Source: Bacillota bacterium (GTDB lineage Bacteria; Bacillota; Sulfobacillia; Sulfobacillales; Sulfobacillaceae). Taken from it: 64,000 nucleotides of DNA. Location of the stretch: positions 248,001-312,000 of the forward strand of contig JAPNUO010000003.1 of the NCBI GenBank assembly GCA_026627065.1, written 5' to 3'. Of this stretch, positions 1 to 7,538 are shown piece after piece. Positions within the stretch are counted from its first letter, which is position 1. Every line of letters begins with the position of its first letter. The notes beneath the pieces were generated by a model. The model did not search any database. It saw only the letters and a program-made list of their open reading frames with translations, and was not told the DNA's origin. A program made the position numbers and the translations under genes.

Positions 1-753
1 GCGGCCGTGGCGGCCGTCTCTGCGGGGCGGGGGGCCAAATATCAATTGGAAATGGGCGGGAAAAATCCCGTCATCGTGCTATCCGACGCCAATCTGGACG
101 CGGCGGTGGAGCTGACGGTCTCCGGGGCGTTTCGCTCGGCGGGCCAAAAGTGCACGGCGACCTCGCGGGTGATTGTCGAGCGGTCAGTGTACGCGGCGTT
201 TCGCGAGCGGCTGGTGCGGCGCACTGAAGCGCTGAAGGTGGGCCATCCGCTGGAGGCCGACACCTACCTGGGGCCGGTGGTCTCGGAGCCGCAGTGGCGG
301 AAGGTGCGGCACTACATTGAAACCGGGATGGCCGAGGCGGGCGCTCCCGTGGTGGGGGGGCTGGCGGTGCCCGGGGGGCTTCCAGGGTATTACGTGGCGC
401 CCACCATCTTTGACCGGGTCGCGCCGACGGCCACCATTGCGCAAGAGGAAATCTTCGGGCCGGTGGTGGCCTTGATGGAAGCGGCCGACGTGGACGAGGC
501 GATTCAGCTCGCCAACCGCACGCCCTTTGGGCTAAGCGCGTCGGTGTTTACCAATAACCTCAGCCGGGCGCTGCACGTGGTGGAGGAGCTGGAGGCGGGC
601 TTGGTGCGGGTCAACGAGGAGACCGCCGGCGTCGAGCTGCAGGCACCGTTCGGCGGCATGAAGGCGTCGAGTTCTCACTCCCGCGAGCAAGGCCGCGCCG
701 CCATCGAGTTTTTCACCACCACCAAGACGGTGGCGCTGAGGCCGGTCGACTAA
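1..753 (+). CDS. Aldehyde dehydrogenase, 2,5-dioxovalerate (alpha-ketoglutarate semialdehyde) type; 5' end outside window
   Basis: The C-terminal 250 residues of an NAD(P)-dependent aldehyde dehydrogenase; the reading frame is already open at base 1. The catalytic-half landmarks are present: the ELGGK-type Glu motif (MGGKNP), the nucleophilic Cys in GQKCTATSR, and the IFGPV segment. The C-terminal stretch with VNEETAG, FGGMK, SSSHSREQG and FFTTTKTV is typical of the ycbD-like group that oxidises 2,5-dioxopentanoate to 2-oxoglutarate in sugar-acid and hydroxyproline catabolism. Substrate assignment is inferred from that signature only. A strong terminator follows 12 bases after the stop, so this is the last gene of its transcript. 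Confidence 0.85.
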   Translation, partial: AAVAAVSAGRGAKYQLEMGGKNPVIVLSDANLDAAVELTVSGAFRSAGQKCTATSRVIVERSVYAAFRERLVRRTEALKVGHPLEADTYLGPVVSEPQWRKVRHYIETGMAEAGAPVVGGLAVPGGLPGYYVAPTIFDRVAPTATIAQEEIFGPVVALMEAADVDEAIQLANRTPFGLSASVFTNNLSRALHVVEELEAGLVRVNEETAGVELQAPFGGMKASSSHSREQGRAAIEFFTTTKTVALRPVD

Positions 754-764
754 CGCTATTCTCG

Positions 765-795
765 AAAGCCCTGCGGCCGCAGGGCTTTTTCTTTT
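765..795 (+). terminator. Rho-independent terminator after the aldehyde dehydrogenase
   Basis: A perfect 10-bp stem (765-774 with 779-788) closes a GGCC loop and runs into a T-rich tract (786-795, one C). It separates the dehydrogenase from the MarR-MFS unit. Confidence 0.9.
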
Positions 796-842
796 ATTCT
801 TCAGAAAATTACCCAAGGGAAAAAATCAGGTTCATAAAGTAT

Positions 843-871
843 TTGACATGATAAAACTATTTGGTTAAGCT
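843..871 (+). promoter_or_regulatory. SigA-type promoter of the MarR-MFS operon
   Basis: A perfect -35 TTGACA (843-848) is followed by a 17-base spacer and a weak -10, TAAGCT (866-871). The predicted start near 878 leaves a very short leader before the ATG at 892. A strong -35 with a poor -10 suits a repressible promoter; autoregulation by the MarR protein is an inference. Confidence 0.6.
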
Positions 872-891
872 AATGCAGTGGAGGGTGAACC

Positions 892-1368
892 ATGGCGGAG
901 ATCAACGTGGGATCCCGCGCGGACGCTGTGCTCAATTTAATGCGCGACGTCTTTCGCGGGCTCTCTCAATACCAAGAAGATGCCTTTTTGCATACGGAAC
1001 TCTCAATGGCACAAGTCAAGGCGCTCTTGGCCATCGGCAAAGACGGCGACCCGTCGGTGGGCCTGGTGGCCAAAGAGCTGGACATCGGGCTGTCCTCCGC
1101 CAGCCAGGTGGTGGAACGGTTGGTCAAGGCCGGGTTGGTGGAGCGCCGGCCTCACCCGCACGATCGCCGCATGACGCAATGCGTGCTGACGTCGCAGGGT
1201 GAAGCGTTAAGACAGCGGTTTCAAGCTGGGCCGCGGTTGATTCGGGATTGGTTGGAGCGCTTGGCGCCCGAAGACTTGGCGGCCTTGGAACGTGGACTCA
1301 GCGCCCTGGCTCGCGTGGCGCAAGAAAGCCGACAGGAAGGAGAGAGGGAACATCATGGCGACGGATAG
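892..1368 (+). CDS. MarR-family transcriptional regulator
   Basis: 158 residues, usual for the family. The middle carries the winged helix: a recognition-helix segment around residues 60-78 (LDIGLSSASQVVERL) followed by the basic wing (ERRPHPHDRRMTQCVLT), the family's typical D-x-R-R wing motif. The ATG at 892 follows GGAGGGTG. The 3' end overlaps the start of the downstream MFS gene by 14 bases, so the two are co-transcribed and probably translationally coupled. By family precedent it represses its own operon and is released by a small lipophilic or phenolic ligand; the ligand cannot be read from sequence. Confidence 0.9.
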   Translation: MAEINVGSRADAVLNLMRDVFRGLSQYQEDAFLHTELSMAQVKALLAIGKDGDPSVGLVAKELDIGLSSASQVVERLVKAGLVERRPHPHDRRMTQCVLTSQGEALRQRFQAGPRLIRDWLERLAPEDLAALERGLSALARVAQESRQEGEREHHGDG

Positions 1369-3217
1369 CCAGACATCGCGCGCGACGGCAGCTGGCCGCG
1401 GCGTGCGCATTGACCCGTCCTTGGGGCTTCGGGCGCAGGTCAGCCAAGAGCGCGTGATTCTCATTTTGATTAGCACCATGCTGGGCATGTTGCTGTTTTC
1501 GGTCGACCAAACGGTGGTGGGGACGGCCATGCCCCGCATCATTGCCGCCCTGCATGGCTTAAAGGAATATGCCTGGGTGACCACCAGCTACCTCTTGGCA
1601 TCGACGGTGGGCATTCCCCTTTACGGCAAACTGTCCGACATCTACGGGCGCAAACCCTTTTATCTCCTGGGCATGTTTATTTTCGTGCTGGGGTCGGCCC
1701 TGTCCGGCCAGTCGCACAACATGACCCAGCTGATTTTGTTCCGCGGGCTGCAGGGCCTGGGCGGCGGCGCCCTGATGCCGATTGCCATTGCCATCATCGG
1801 CGACATCTTTCCGCCGGCCGAGCGCGGCAAGTGGCAGGGGCTCATGATGGCGGTGTTTGGGCTCTCGTCGATTTTAGGGCCCTGGGCCGGCGGCGCCATT
1901 ACCGACCATTGGGGCTGGCGCTACGTCTTTTACGTCAACATGCCGATTGGCGTGGCGGCGTTGATCATGTGCGCCATCGCGTTTCCCGCGGTTTACCGGC
2001 GGACGCAACACTCGATTGACTACTGGGGCACGGCGCTTCTCATCGTGGCCGCCGTTCCCATGCTGCTCGGCTTCTCCTGGGCCGGCAACCAGTACACCTG
2101 GACCAACTGGCACGTGCTCGGCGGCTTTGCCGTCAGCGTGGTCGCCTGGGCGGCCTTTATTTGGTGGGAAGCTCGCGCCCCGGAGCCCATCATCGAGCCG
2201 AGCCTCTTCAAGAACAGCATTTTTTCGGTGAGCGTCCTCGCCTCGTTCATGGTCTCGGCGGGCATGTTTGGCGCCATCATGTTCATCCCGCTCTTTACAC
2301 AGGCGGTGGTGGGGGACTCGGCCTCCAACTCGGGGATTGTGCTCACCCCCATGATGTTGGGGTTCATGGCCTCCAGCATTATTGGCGGACAAATTCTCTC
2401 GCGCACGGGGCGCTATAAGATTTTGGCCATCGTGAGCATGGCCATCGCCGTGGTGGGCATGTTCTTGCTCTCGCGGATGCAGGCCAACGCCTCCAACGCG
2501 GTGGTCATTCGCAACATGGTGATTGCGGGGCTGGGCATGGGCACCATGATGAGCCTCTTCACTATTGTTGTGCAGAATGCCTTCCCCTTCCGGATGATGG
2601 GAGCGGTCACCGCCACGCTGCAGTTTTTCCGGAACATCGGAAGCACGGTGGGCTTGGCGGTCTTTGGATCGCTGGTGACAGCGCGCTTCACCTACGAGCT
2701 GCCGCGGAAGATTCCCGCAGCCGTGGTCAAGGTACTGCCCAAAAACGCGCTGTCCAGCATTTCGAACCCCTCGGTGCTCCTCAGTTCGTCCGCTTCCGCT
2801 CAATTGGGCCACGTGTTCAGCGCCTTTGGCCCCAAGGGGGCCCTGTTGGCCCACGAACTGATTCACGGCGTCAAGGTGGCGCTGACCATGGGCACGGACC
2901 GCATCTTCTTCCTCGGGAGCGTGCTCTTGGCGGCCGCATTGGTCACCCTGTTCTTCCTCAAGGAAATTGCCTTGAGAAAAGGGATGGGCGATCTGGAGGC
3001 GGTTGGCGATGTGCCTGGCGGATTCAACCGGGCGTCGGCCCGCGCAGTGCTGGGGCTCATTCTGGCGAAGCGCGCCGCCAGCGGCGGGTTTCGCAATGAA
3101 GAGGAGCGGCAGCGCGCGCGAGAGCTGGCGGTGGAACTCCTGCGACAATATCTCACCTACCAAGAGGTCGTGTCGGTAGGCGAGCGGGAGACGGCAGCGA
3201 CTTCGACGCACACGTAA
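1355..3217 (+). CDS. MFS multidrug efflux transporter, DHA2 (EmrB/QacA) family
   Basis: 620 residues with about 14 hydrophobic helices. Signature motifs of drug:H+ antiporters are visible: motif A (GKLSDIYGRKP) after helix 2 and motif C-like glycine-rich sequence (GLSSILGPWAGGAI) in helix 5, plus the early D in SVDQTVVGTAMP typical of 14-TM exporters. About 90 soluble residues follow the last helix, longer than usual. The start at 1355 is chosen because AAGGAGAGAGGG lies just upstream; the open frame extends 21 codons further without a ribosome-binding site. It overlaps the MarR gene by 14 bases, a common regulator-pump arrangement. Expected to export a toxic compound across the cytoplasmic membrane. 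Confidence 0.9.
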   Translation: MATDSQTSRATAAGRGVRIDPSLGLRAQVSQERVILILISTMLGMLLFSVDQTVVGTAMPRIIAALHGLKEYAWVTTSYLLASTVGIPLYGKLSDIYGRKPFYLLGMFIFVLGSALSGQSHNMTQLILFRGLQGLGGGALMPIAIAIIGDIFPPAERGKWQGLMMAVFGLSSILGPWAGGAITDHWGWRYVFYVNMPIGVAALIMCAIAFPAVYRRTQHSIDYWGTALLIVAAVPMLLGFSWAGNQYTWTNWHVLGGFAVSVVAWAAFIWWEARAPEPIIEPSLFKNSIFSVSVLASFMVSAGMFGAIMFIPLFTQAVVGDSASNSGIVLTPMMLGFMASSIIGGQILSRTGRYKILAIVSMAIAVVGMFLLSRMQANASNAVVIRNMVIAGLGMGTMMSLFTIVVQNAFPFRMMGAVTATLQFFRNIGSTVGLAVFGSLVTARFTYELPRKIPAAVVKVLPKNALSSISNPSVLLSSSASAQLGHVFSAFGPKGALLAHELIHGVKVALTMGTDRIFFLGSVLLAAALVTLFFLKEIALRKGMGDLEAVGDVPGGFNRASARAVLGLILAKRAASGGFRNEEERQRARELAVELLRQYLTYQEVVSVGERETAATSTHT

Positions 3218-3244
3218 CGACATTGACGTTGGTGGGAGGACATC

Positions 3245-3883
3245 ATGCGTTTAGGACGATTTGTTGCCGCGGGGGCGGGAAGCCTGGCGGCGACGGTGAC
3301 GGGCCTTTTTCTGGGAGTGAGTCCCTGGCTCTGGGGATTGAATGACGGACGTCATGCCTGGTCGCTGGCCACCAAGACCGATTTCTGGTCGGGGCTGGGG
3401 CTGGTGGTGGTGGGGCTGGCTACCCTGCTAGCCTACCGCCAAGGCCTTATGAAAGCCTGGGAAGCGGCGGGGATTGTGAGCCGCACCGCGGTGGTGGATG
3501 CGGCAGACGAGGCTCTGGAAGCTCAGGCGGCCCCGCCGCCCTTGACCGACGAGGCGCTGTTGGCGCTGGCGGCATCGTTGGTCAAAGACCTGTCTCCAAG
3601 CGACCGGGCGCCGGCGCCGGAGAAGACGGAAGCGCTGGCCACTCCTGAGGACAGTCCCGTCTCCGACGAGGCGCTGGTCAAACTGGCCGCTGCCCTGGTG
3701 AAGGAAATTCAGCCGCCGGAATCGCCGGCGACACCAGAGGGCGGCGCCGCGGCGCCGCCGACGGAACCGCGGGCGCTCTCAGAGGCGGAATTGGTGCATA
3801 TGGCGGCCAACTTGCTCCTCGAGATTCACGAGTCGCGGGCAGCGTCCCCTGCGGCAGCAAGGGAGGAGGAGTCCCATGACTAA
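3245..3883 (+). CDS. Membrane protein with SPW-like N terminus and three 39-residue-spaced helical repeats
   Basis: 212 residues. Residues about 5-35 and 48-68 are hydrophobic helices; the first contains LGVSPWLWG, resembling an SPW motif. The rest is soluble, rich in Ala and Pro, and carries three copies of one amphipathic helix, (L/V)(T/S)(D/E)EALhxLAAxLhK(D/E)(L/I), at residues 100-116, 139-155 and 178-194, a constant spacing of 39. The ATG at 3245 follows GGGAGGACATC. It lies 27 bases after the MFS gene and overlaps the next gene by 8 bases. No function is known to me; the repeats look like a docking or oligomerisation element. Confidence 0.75.
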   Translation: MRLGRFVAAGAGSLAATVTGLFLGVSPWLWGLNDGRHAWSLATKTDFWSGLGLVVVGLATLLAYRQGLMKAWEAAGIVSRTAVVDAADEALEAQAAPPPLTDEALLALAASLVKDLSPSDRAPAPEKTEALATPEDSPVSDEALVKLAAALVKEIQPPESPATPEGGAAAPPTEPRALSEAELVHMAANLLLEIHESRAASPAAAREEESHD

Positions 3884-4133
3884 CCGGAAGTCAGCGTGGG
3901 GATGGGTCGGCCATATCGGCCTCGCGGTCCTGTTTTTAGGGGGCGTTTGGCTTCTCATCGCGCCGGTGTGGGTCGGCTTTCAAGCCCATAAGGTGGCGAG
4001 CCGCATCGACCAGGGGGCCGGCGCCCTGCTGGTGGTGGTGACCGTTGCGGCGTGGTTCCTGCAATGGGTGTTGTCCTTGGCCGAGGTCGCGCGTGCGCCT
4101 CGTCCCTCCCCTGACCCGCCGCAGGGCGAGTGA
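3876..4133 (+). CDS. Small two-helix membrane protein
   Basis: 85 residues with two hydrophobic helices (about 12-34 and 46-68) joined by a short polar loop; both ends are polar. The start overlaps the previous gene by 8 bases and is preceded by AAGGGAGGAGGAG, so it is translated from the same transcript as the 39-residue-repeat protein. The first helix again contains a Gly-Val-Trp-Leu-Leu-Ile-Ala-Pro-Val-Trp segment similar to that of its neighbour, so the two may be distant relatives or partners. No function can be assigned. Confidence 0.7.
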   Translation: MTNRKSAWGWVGHIGLAVLFLGGVWLLIAPVWVGFQAHKVASRIDQGAGALLVVVTVAAWFLQWVLSLAEVARAPRPSPDPPQGE

Positions 4134-4152
4134 CCCGTCTTCGCGGGTCCGG

Positions 4153-5169
4153 TTAGCGGGCGATGCCAACCGCTTGCCGGACCCGCTTTAACGTGTCCCC
4201 CGCAATCTCGCGCGCCGCCGTCGCTCCCGCCTCGAAGATGCGGTCGAGGGCGGCGCGATTTTGCACGAGCTCTTGGTAGCGGGCGCGGGGATCGCGAAGC
4301 CGCTCCTCCAGGAGGGCGTATAAGGCTTCTTTGGCGTCTTTCCAGGCGATGCCGGCCTCGTAGGCTCGGCGAAAGGCGGCCGTTTCCTCGGGGGTCGCCA
4401 GCAGTCGGTACAGCTGAAAGATGGTGGAGGCTTCCGGATCCTTGGGCTCTCCGGGCCGGGAGGAGTCGGTGGCGATGCGAAAGACGAGCTTGCGCAGCTC
4501 TTCCGGGGGGGCGAAGATGGGGATGGTGTTGCGATAGCTTTTGCTCATCTTGCGGCCGTCTAACCCGGGGATCACCGCGCCTTGCTCGTCGATGAGGGCT
4601 TCTGGCAGGGTGAAGATCTCCGCCCGATACTGGCGGTTGACGTATTGGGCAATGTCGCGGGCAATCTCCACATGCTGCTGCTGGTCGCTGCCGACCGGCA
4701 CCGCGCGCGCGTTCATGAGGAGAATGTCGGCCGCCATCAGGATCGGGTAGGTGTACAAGCCCATGTTGACGCCGGCATCGAGGTCGGACTCCCCGGCCTC
4801 CTGATTTTTCTGGATGGCCGCCTTGTACGCATGGGCGCGGTTCATGAGTCCCTTGGGGGTAAAACAGGCCAGCACCCAGGCGAGCTCAAAGACTTCGGGG
4901 ATATCGGACTGCCGGTAAAAGATCACTCGCTCCGGATCGAGGCCAAGCGCGATCCAGGCGGCGGCCACCGAATAGGTGTAGGTTTTGAGTTCCTCCGCGT
5001 TCTTGAGTCCGGTCAGCGCGTGATAGTCGGCGATGAAGTAGAGCGCCCGGCGGCGGGGATCGTGCGAGAGCGCCACCGCGGGGCGGATGGCGCCGACCCA
5101 GTTGCCCAGATGGGGCGTCCCCGTGGGCTTAATGCCGGTCAAGACGATTTCAGGGGTCAATGACAACAC
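4153..5169 (-). CDS. trpS: Tryptophanyl-tRNA synthetase
   Basis: 338 residues, the usual length for bacterial TrpS, which charges tRNA-Trp using ATP. Class I signatures are clear: the HIGH-type motif TPHLGNW at residues 18-24, the tryptophan-pocket segment GSDQQQHVE (160-168) and KMSKS at 207-211. The start is uncertain: GTG at 5169 is used here, but the in-frame TTG at 5160 has the better-spaced GAGGTG. No T-box leader is visible in the 65 bases separating it from the upstream thyX-like gene, with which it may be co-transcribed. Confidence 0.95.
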   Translation of the reverse strand: MLSLTPEIVLTGIKPTGTPHLGNWVGAIRPAVALSHDPRRRALYFIADYHALTGLKNAEELKTYTYSVAAAWIALGLDPERVIFYRQSDIPEVFELAWVLACFTPKGLMNRAHAYKAAIQKNQEAGESDLDAGVNMGLYTYPILMAADILLMNARAVPVGSDQQQHVEIARDIAQYVNRQYRAEIFTLPEALIDEQGAVIPGLDGRKMSKSYRNTIPIFAPPEELRKLVFRIATDSSRPGEPKDPEASTIFQLYRLLATPEETAAFRRAYEAGIAWKDAKEALYALLEERLRDPRARYQELVQNRAALDRIFEAGATAAREIAGDTLKRVRQAVGIAR

Positions 5170-5234
5170 CTCAACCTTTCCTCAACCCAAACCATATCCT
5201 TAATCATACGCGATGTGGCCAACAGGCGGAATAG

Positions 5235-6674
5235 CTAGCGCTCAAAGGGGTTATAGGCCTCCAAGGGGGTGACCCGAATGTGGCGGGCGAGCGCGGGGTA
5301 CCGCTCGGCCAGGGCGCGGTAGAGCGCGTTGGCCCAGCGCCGATAGCTGAAGTGCCCGCTCGACCGGGAGCGGAGTTCGATGAGATAGGCGGCTTGGGGC
5401 CAGTCCAAGCGAAAGAGCGCGCGGCGGCGGTGGGCCAACGGCAGGAGATATCCGACCAGCGCGGCCGGTTCGTCCTCCAGTTGGGCATAATAGCCGGCGA
5501 GGGCGGAGCGCACCGGGTCGCCCAGGCCCATCTCGTCCATTTCCGGAGGCACCTCGAAACCCAAGCAGACGTCGAGGTCTTGCACGACTTTGTCCAGTCG
5601 GCGATGGCGGTTGAGGTCGCGAAAGGCGCCGAGGTCGATGACGGTATCCACGACGAGCGGGCGCTGGCGCATCGCTTCCGGCCAGGCATCGTGAGGGCCG
5701 CGGAGCGCCAGCGCCTCATTCAGAATCTCGTCCCGGAGCTTGGGGCCGAGGGCGCGCAGGCGCTCGACAATGGCACCATAGGAGAGGTGGGCGTGTTCGT
5801 AGAGGAGGCCGGCGGCGAGGTCTTCCAGCGGATCTTGGGGCAAGAAGACTTGCACCGCGGGCTCCGCGGGGCTCGCGCCGGCAAAGAGCTCCCGCACCAC
5901 GGCAGCGAGCGCGGCGCGCCGCGCCGCGCGGTACGCGTCCGGCGCGGCATGCTTGATGAGGGTGGGCGCCACCGGTGCGTCGGCGTCGGGCGGCACCGGG
6001 TCCCCGCGCCGCTTGGCCTGCTCGGCGGCCAGATGAAACGGCGCCGCTTCCGTGACCGCCCGCTTCATGCCTTGGGCAATTTCGCGCACTTCCGCCCAAG
6101 GCGAGGTCAGGAGGCGGCTGATTTGGCGCTCGAGCACCCGGGCGCTGGTAATTTGCCCGAGGCTGGTCAGCGTTGCCAAGGGCAGGGCATACCGGGCCAC
6201 ATCGAACGCGCGGGCTTTGAGGGTGCGCCGGTAGGCCTCGGGGGCCATCGTCGGCGGCGCCGGAAAGCGGGCGTTGAGCCAGCGTTCCGCCGCTTCCGAC
6301 AAGCGATCGTAGAGATCGTAGAGCGCTGCGATCCGGGCATGAAACGCGGGGCCCGCTTCGGCCGGGGTATAATACCGGCGGCTCGAGAAATCCTGATAGC
6401 GGGTGGAGCGCTCCTGTCCGTCCCAGAGCGGCTCGTTGACGACGTCCATGGCGGCCAGCAGCGAAAGGTCTTCGACCGCCAGCGCAATATGGGCGAGGTC
6501 GGCAATGGACGCGTGACCATAGGCAAAATAAAAGGTGTTAAGGAAGCGCGCCGCCTTTTCCTGGGACAGCTCCAGCAAGCTGTCGCGCAAAGACGCGTTA
6601 GAGCGCGAATACTTTGCCATCCCGTAAGCGCTGACTTCGGGCGGCACGTGTGATATGGCATAAATGTCCGCCAT
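5235..6674 (-). CDS. Double-domain ThyX-like protein (FAD-dependent thymidylate synthase family)
   Basis: 479 residues, about twice a canonical ThyX. ThyX makes dTMP from dUMP with FAD, NADPH and methylene-tetrahydrofolate and carries an RHR-x2-S-x-N-E-x-S-x-R signature. Here the signature is split. The first half has only the right part (GQERSTRYQDF, near residues 84-94). The second half has only the left part (LNRHRRLDK). The second half also keeps ThyX-like YLLPLAHRRRALFR and IELRSRSS. ATG at 6674 follows AAGGGG. The neighbour genes are trpS downstream and a small unknown gene 15 bases upstream. It may be a true but composite-site enzyme or a non-catalytic paralogue; sequence alone cannot decide. 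Confidence 0.75.
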   Translation of the reverse strand: MADIYAISHVPPEVSAYGMAKYSRSNASLRDSLLELSQEKAARFLNTFYFAYGHASIADLAHIALAVEDLSLLAAMDVVNEPLWDGQERSTRYQDFSSRRYYTPAEAGPAFHARIAALYDLYDRLSEAAERWLNARFPAPPTMAPEAYRRTLKARAFDVARYALPLATLTSLGQITSARVLERQISRLLTSPWAEVREIAQGMKRAVTEAAPFHLAAEQAKRRGDPVPPDADAPVAPTLIKHAAPDAYRAARRAALAAVVRELFAGASPAEPAVQVFLPQDPLEDLAAGLLYEHAHLSYGAIVERLRALGPKLRDEILNEALALRGPHDAWPEAMRQRPLVVDTVIDLGAFRDLNRHRRLDKVVQDLDVCLGFEVPPEMDEMGLGDPVRSALAGYYAQLEDEPAALVGYLLPLAHRRRALFRLDWPQAAYLIELRSRSSGHFSYRRWANALYRALAERYPALARHIRVTPLEAYNPFER

Positions 6675-6689
6675 CGGGACCCCTTTTCG

Positions 6690-7022
6690 CTATTGGCGAT
6701 ATCGCTGCGCAATCAGGAGGATGGCGGCGGAGCGCCCGGCGCTCGACAGCTCGCCCAACTCCGAGAGCTGACAGTCCCCCCCATTATATAAGGCGTGGGC
6801 GATGCGCAACAAGATGCGCGATTCCTTGGAAAATCCTTGAGCGCACCGATGAATGGCGTCCCAGTCAATCACGCGGTGCTCGAGGTCGATGTACGGTATC
6901 AGGGCGTCTCTTTCATGATCGCGAAATAGTGGAAGCGCGAGGGTGTCCAGCACGGCGCTCCATTCCGGGGAACGCTTGACCCAGATATGGGGACCGATGA
7001 GCTGTTGTTGCACGCTAATCAT
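6690..7022 (-). CDS. Conserved-looking small protein of unknown function
   Basis: 110 residues, soluble, no signal peptide and no motif I recognise. The central part (DWDAIHRCAQGF-SKESRILLRIAHALYNGG) looks like a helical bundle, and the C terminus is basic. ATG at 7022 is preceded by AGGAGG at good spacing. It ends 15 bases before the thyX-like gene and is the promoter-proximal member of the minus-strand thyX-trpS group, which supports its being real. Confidence 0.65.
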   Translation of the reverse strand: MISVQQQLIGPHIWVKRSPEWSAVLDTLALPLFRDHERDALIPYIDLEHRVIDWDAIHRCAQGFSKESRILLRIAHALYNGGDCQLSELGELSSAGRSAAILLIAQRYRQ

Positions 7023-7088
7023 GCGGCGATGCCTCCTAAAATCCCACCTTTTTGGGCCTCCCTAGGCCGAGTTCTGTGTCGTTGCCTC

Positions 7089-7117
7089 ATTATTGCAATG
7101 TCTGTCTATTCCCGCAA
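7089..7117 (-). promoter_or_regulatory. Promoter of the 7022-4153 minus-strand group
   Basis: On the minus strand TTGCGG (7117-7112) and AATAAT (7094-7089) are separated by exactly 17 bases, 67 bases upstream of the ATG at 7022. Confidence 0.5.
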
Positions 7118-7212
7118 CCTATTGTAGCAATTTGTCGACGATAGCGGAAAGGGAAATGCTGGGGCACGGCGGTTGTGATAGCATGGAGGAGAAGCAGGAA
7201 GGGGGCAAGGCG

Positions 7213-7479
7213 ATGAGTGACTGGGGCAGCGGGACCTTCAACCCGGGAGCGTTCTCGGACTGGATTCAAAGTGTCTTGACGCAAATGTCGGGCAACCTGC
7301 GCGGCCTGGCGGGGTTTCCCCGCGAGGAGATGGTGCGCCAGATGGACGACTTTGCGCTGCGCTCGATGAAGCGCCATCTCTTGGCGCGGCGGGACGACAT
7401 CGACGACATGTTGAGCGTGATCGAGGCAGAACTGGCGCGGCGGGGCGTGAGGGCAGACGAGCCGGGCGAGGAGTCGTAA
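7213..7479 (+). CDS. Small soluble protein of unknown function
   Basis: 88 residues from the ATG at 7213, which follows GGAAGGGGG at good spacing; an upstream in-frame ATG at 7183 is less well placed. The N terminus is Gly/Ser-rich, the rest is two predicted amphipathic helices with many charged residues (FPREEMVRQMDDFALRSMKRHL and RRDDIDDMLSVIEAELARRG), resembling small regulator- or polymer-associated coiled-coil proteins. TTGTCGAC at 7132-7139 is a 7/8 match to the Spo0A box. No recognised family. Confidence 0.6.
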   Translation: MSDWGSGTFNPGAFSDWIQSVLTQMSGNLRGLAGFPREEMVRQMDDFALRSMKRHLLARRDDIDDMLSVIEAELARRGVRADEPGEES

Positions 7480-7483
7480 AAGT

Positions 7484-7520
7484 GCCGAGGCCGAGTGGAC
7501 CCGCCGTCCCTCGGCCTTAA
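7484..7520. terminator. Hairpin between convergent genes, possible bidirectional terminator
   Basis: GCCGAGG (7484-7490) can pair with CCTCGGC (7509-7515), or GGCCGAG with CTCGGCC one register on. The T tract on the plus strand is weak (TTAACTTT). It lies between the convergent stops at 7479 and 7539. Confidence 0.5.
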
Positions 7521-7538
7521 CTTTGAGGAGAGGCCGCG

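Noticed and set aside
1874..3223. 449-codon frame antisense to the MFS gene
   Set aside because: His/Arg/Gly-rich shadow of a membrane-protein gene; no ribosome-binding site or recognisable motif.
5170..5234. T-box leader for trpS
   Set aside because: The gap is only 65 bases and contains no T-box sequence or terminator.
5280..6653. Long plus-strand frame antisense to the thyX-like gene
   Set aside because: A high-G+C shadow frame with no start signal and low-complexity Arg/Gly/Ala composition; the minus strand has clear family motifs.
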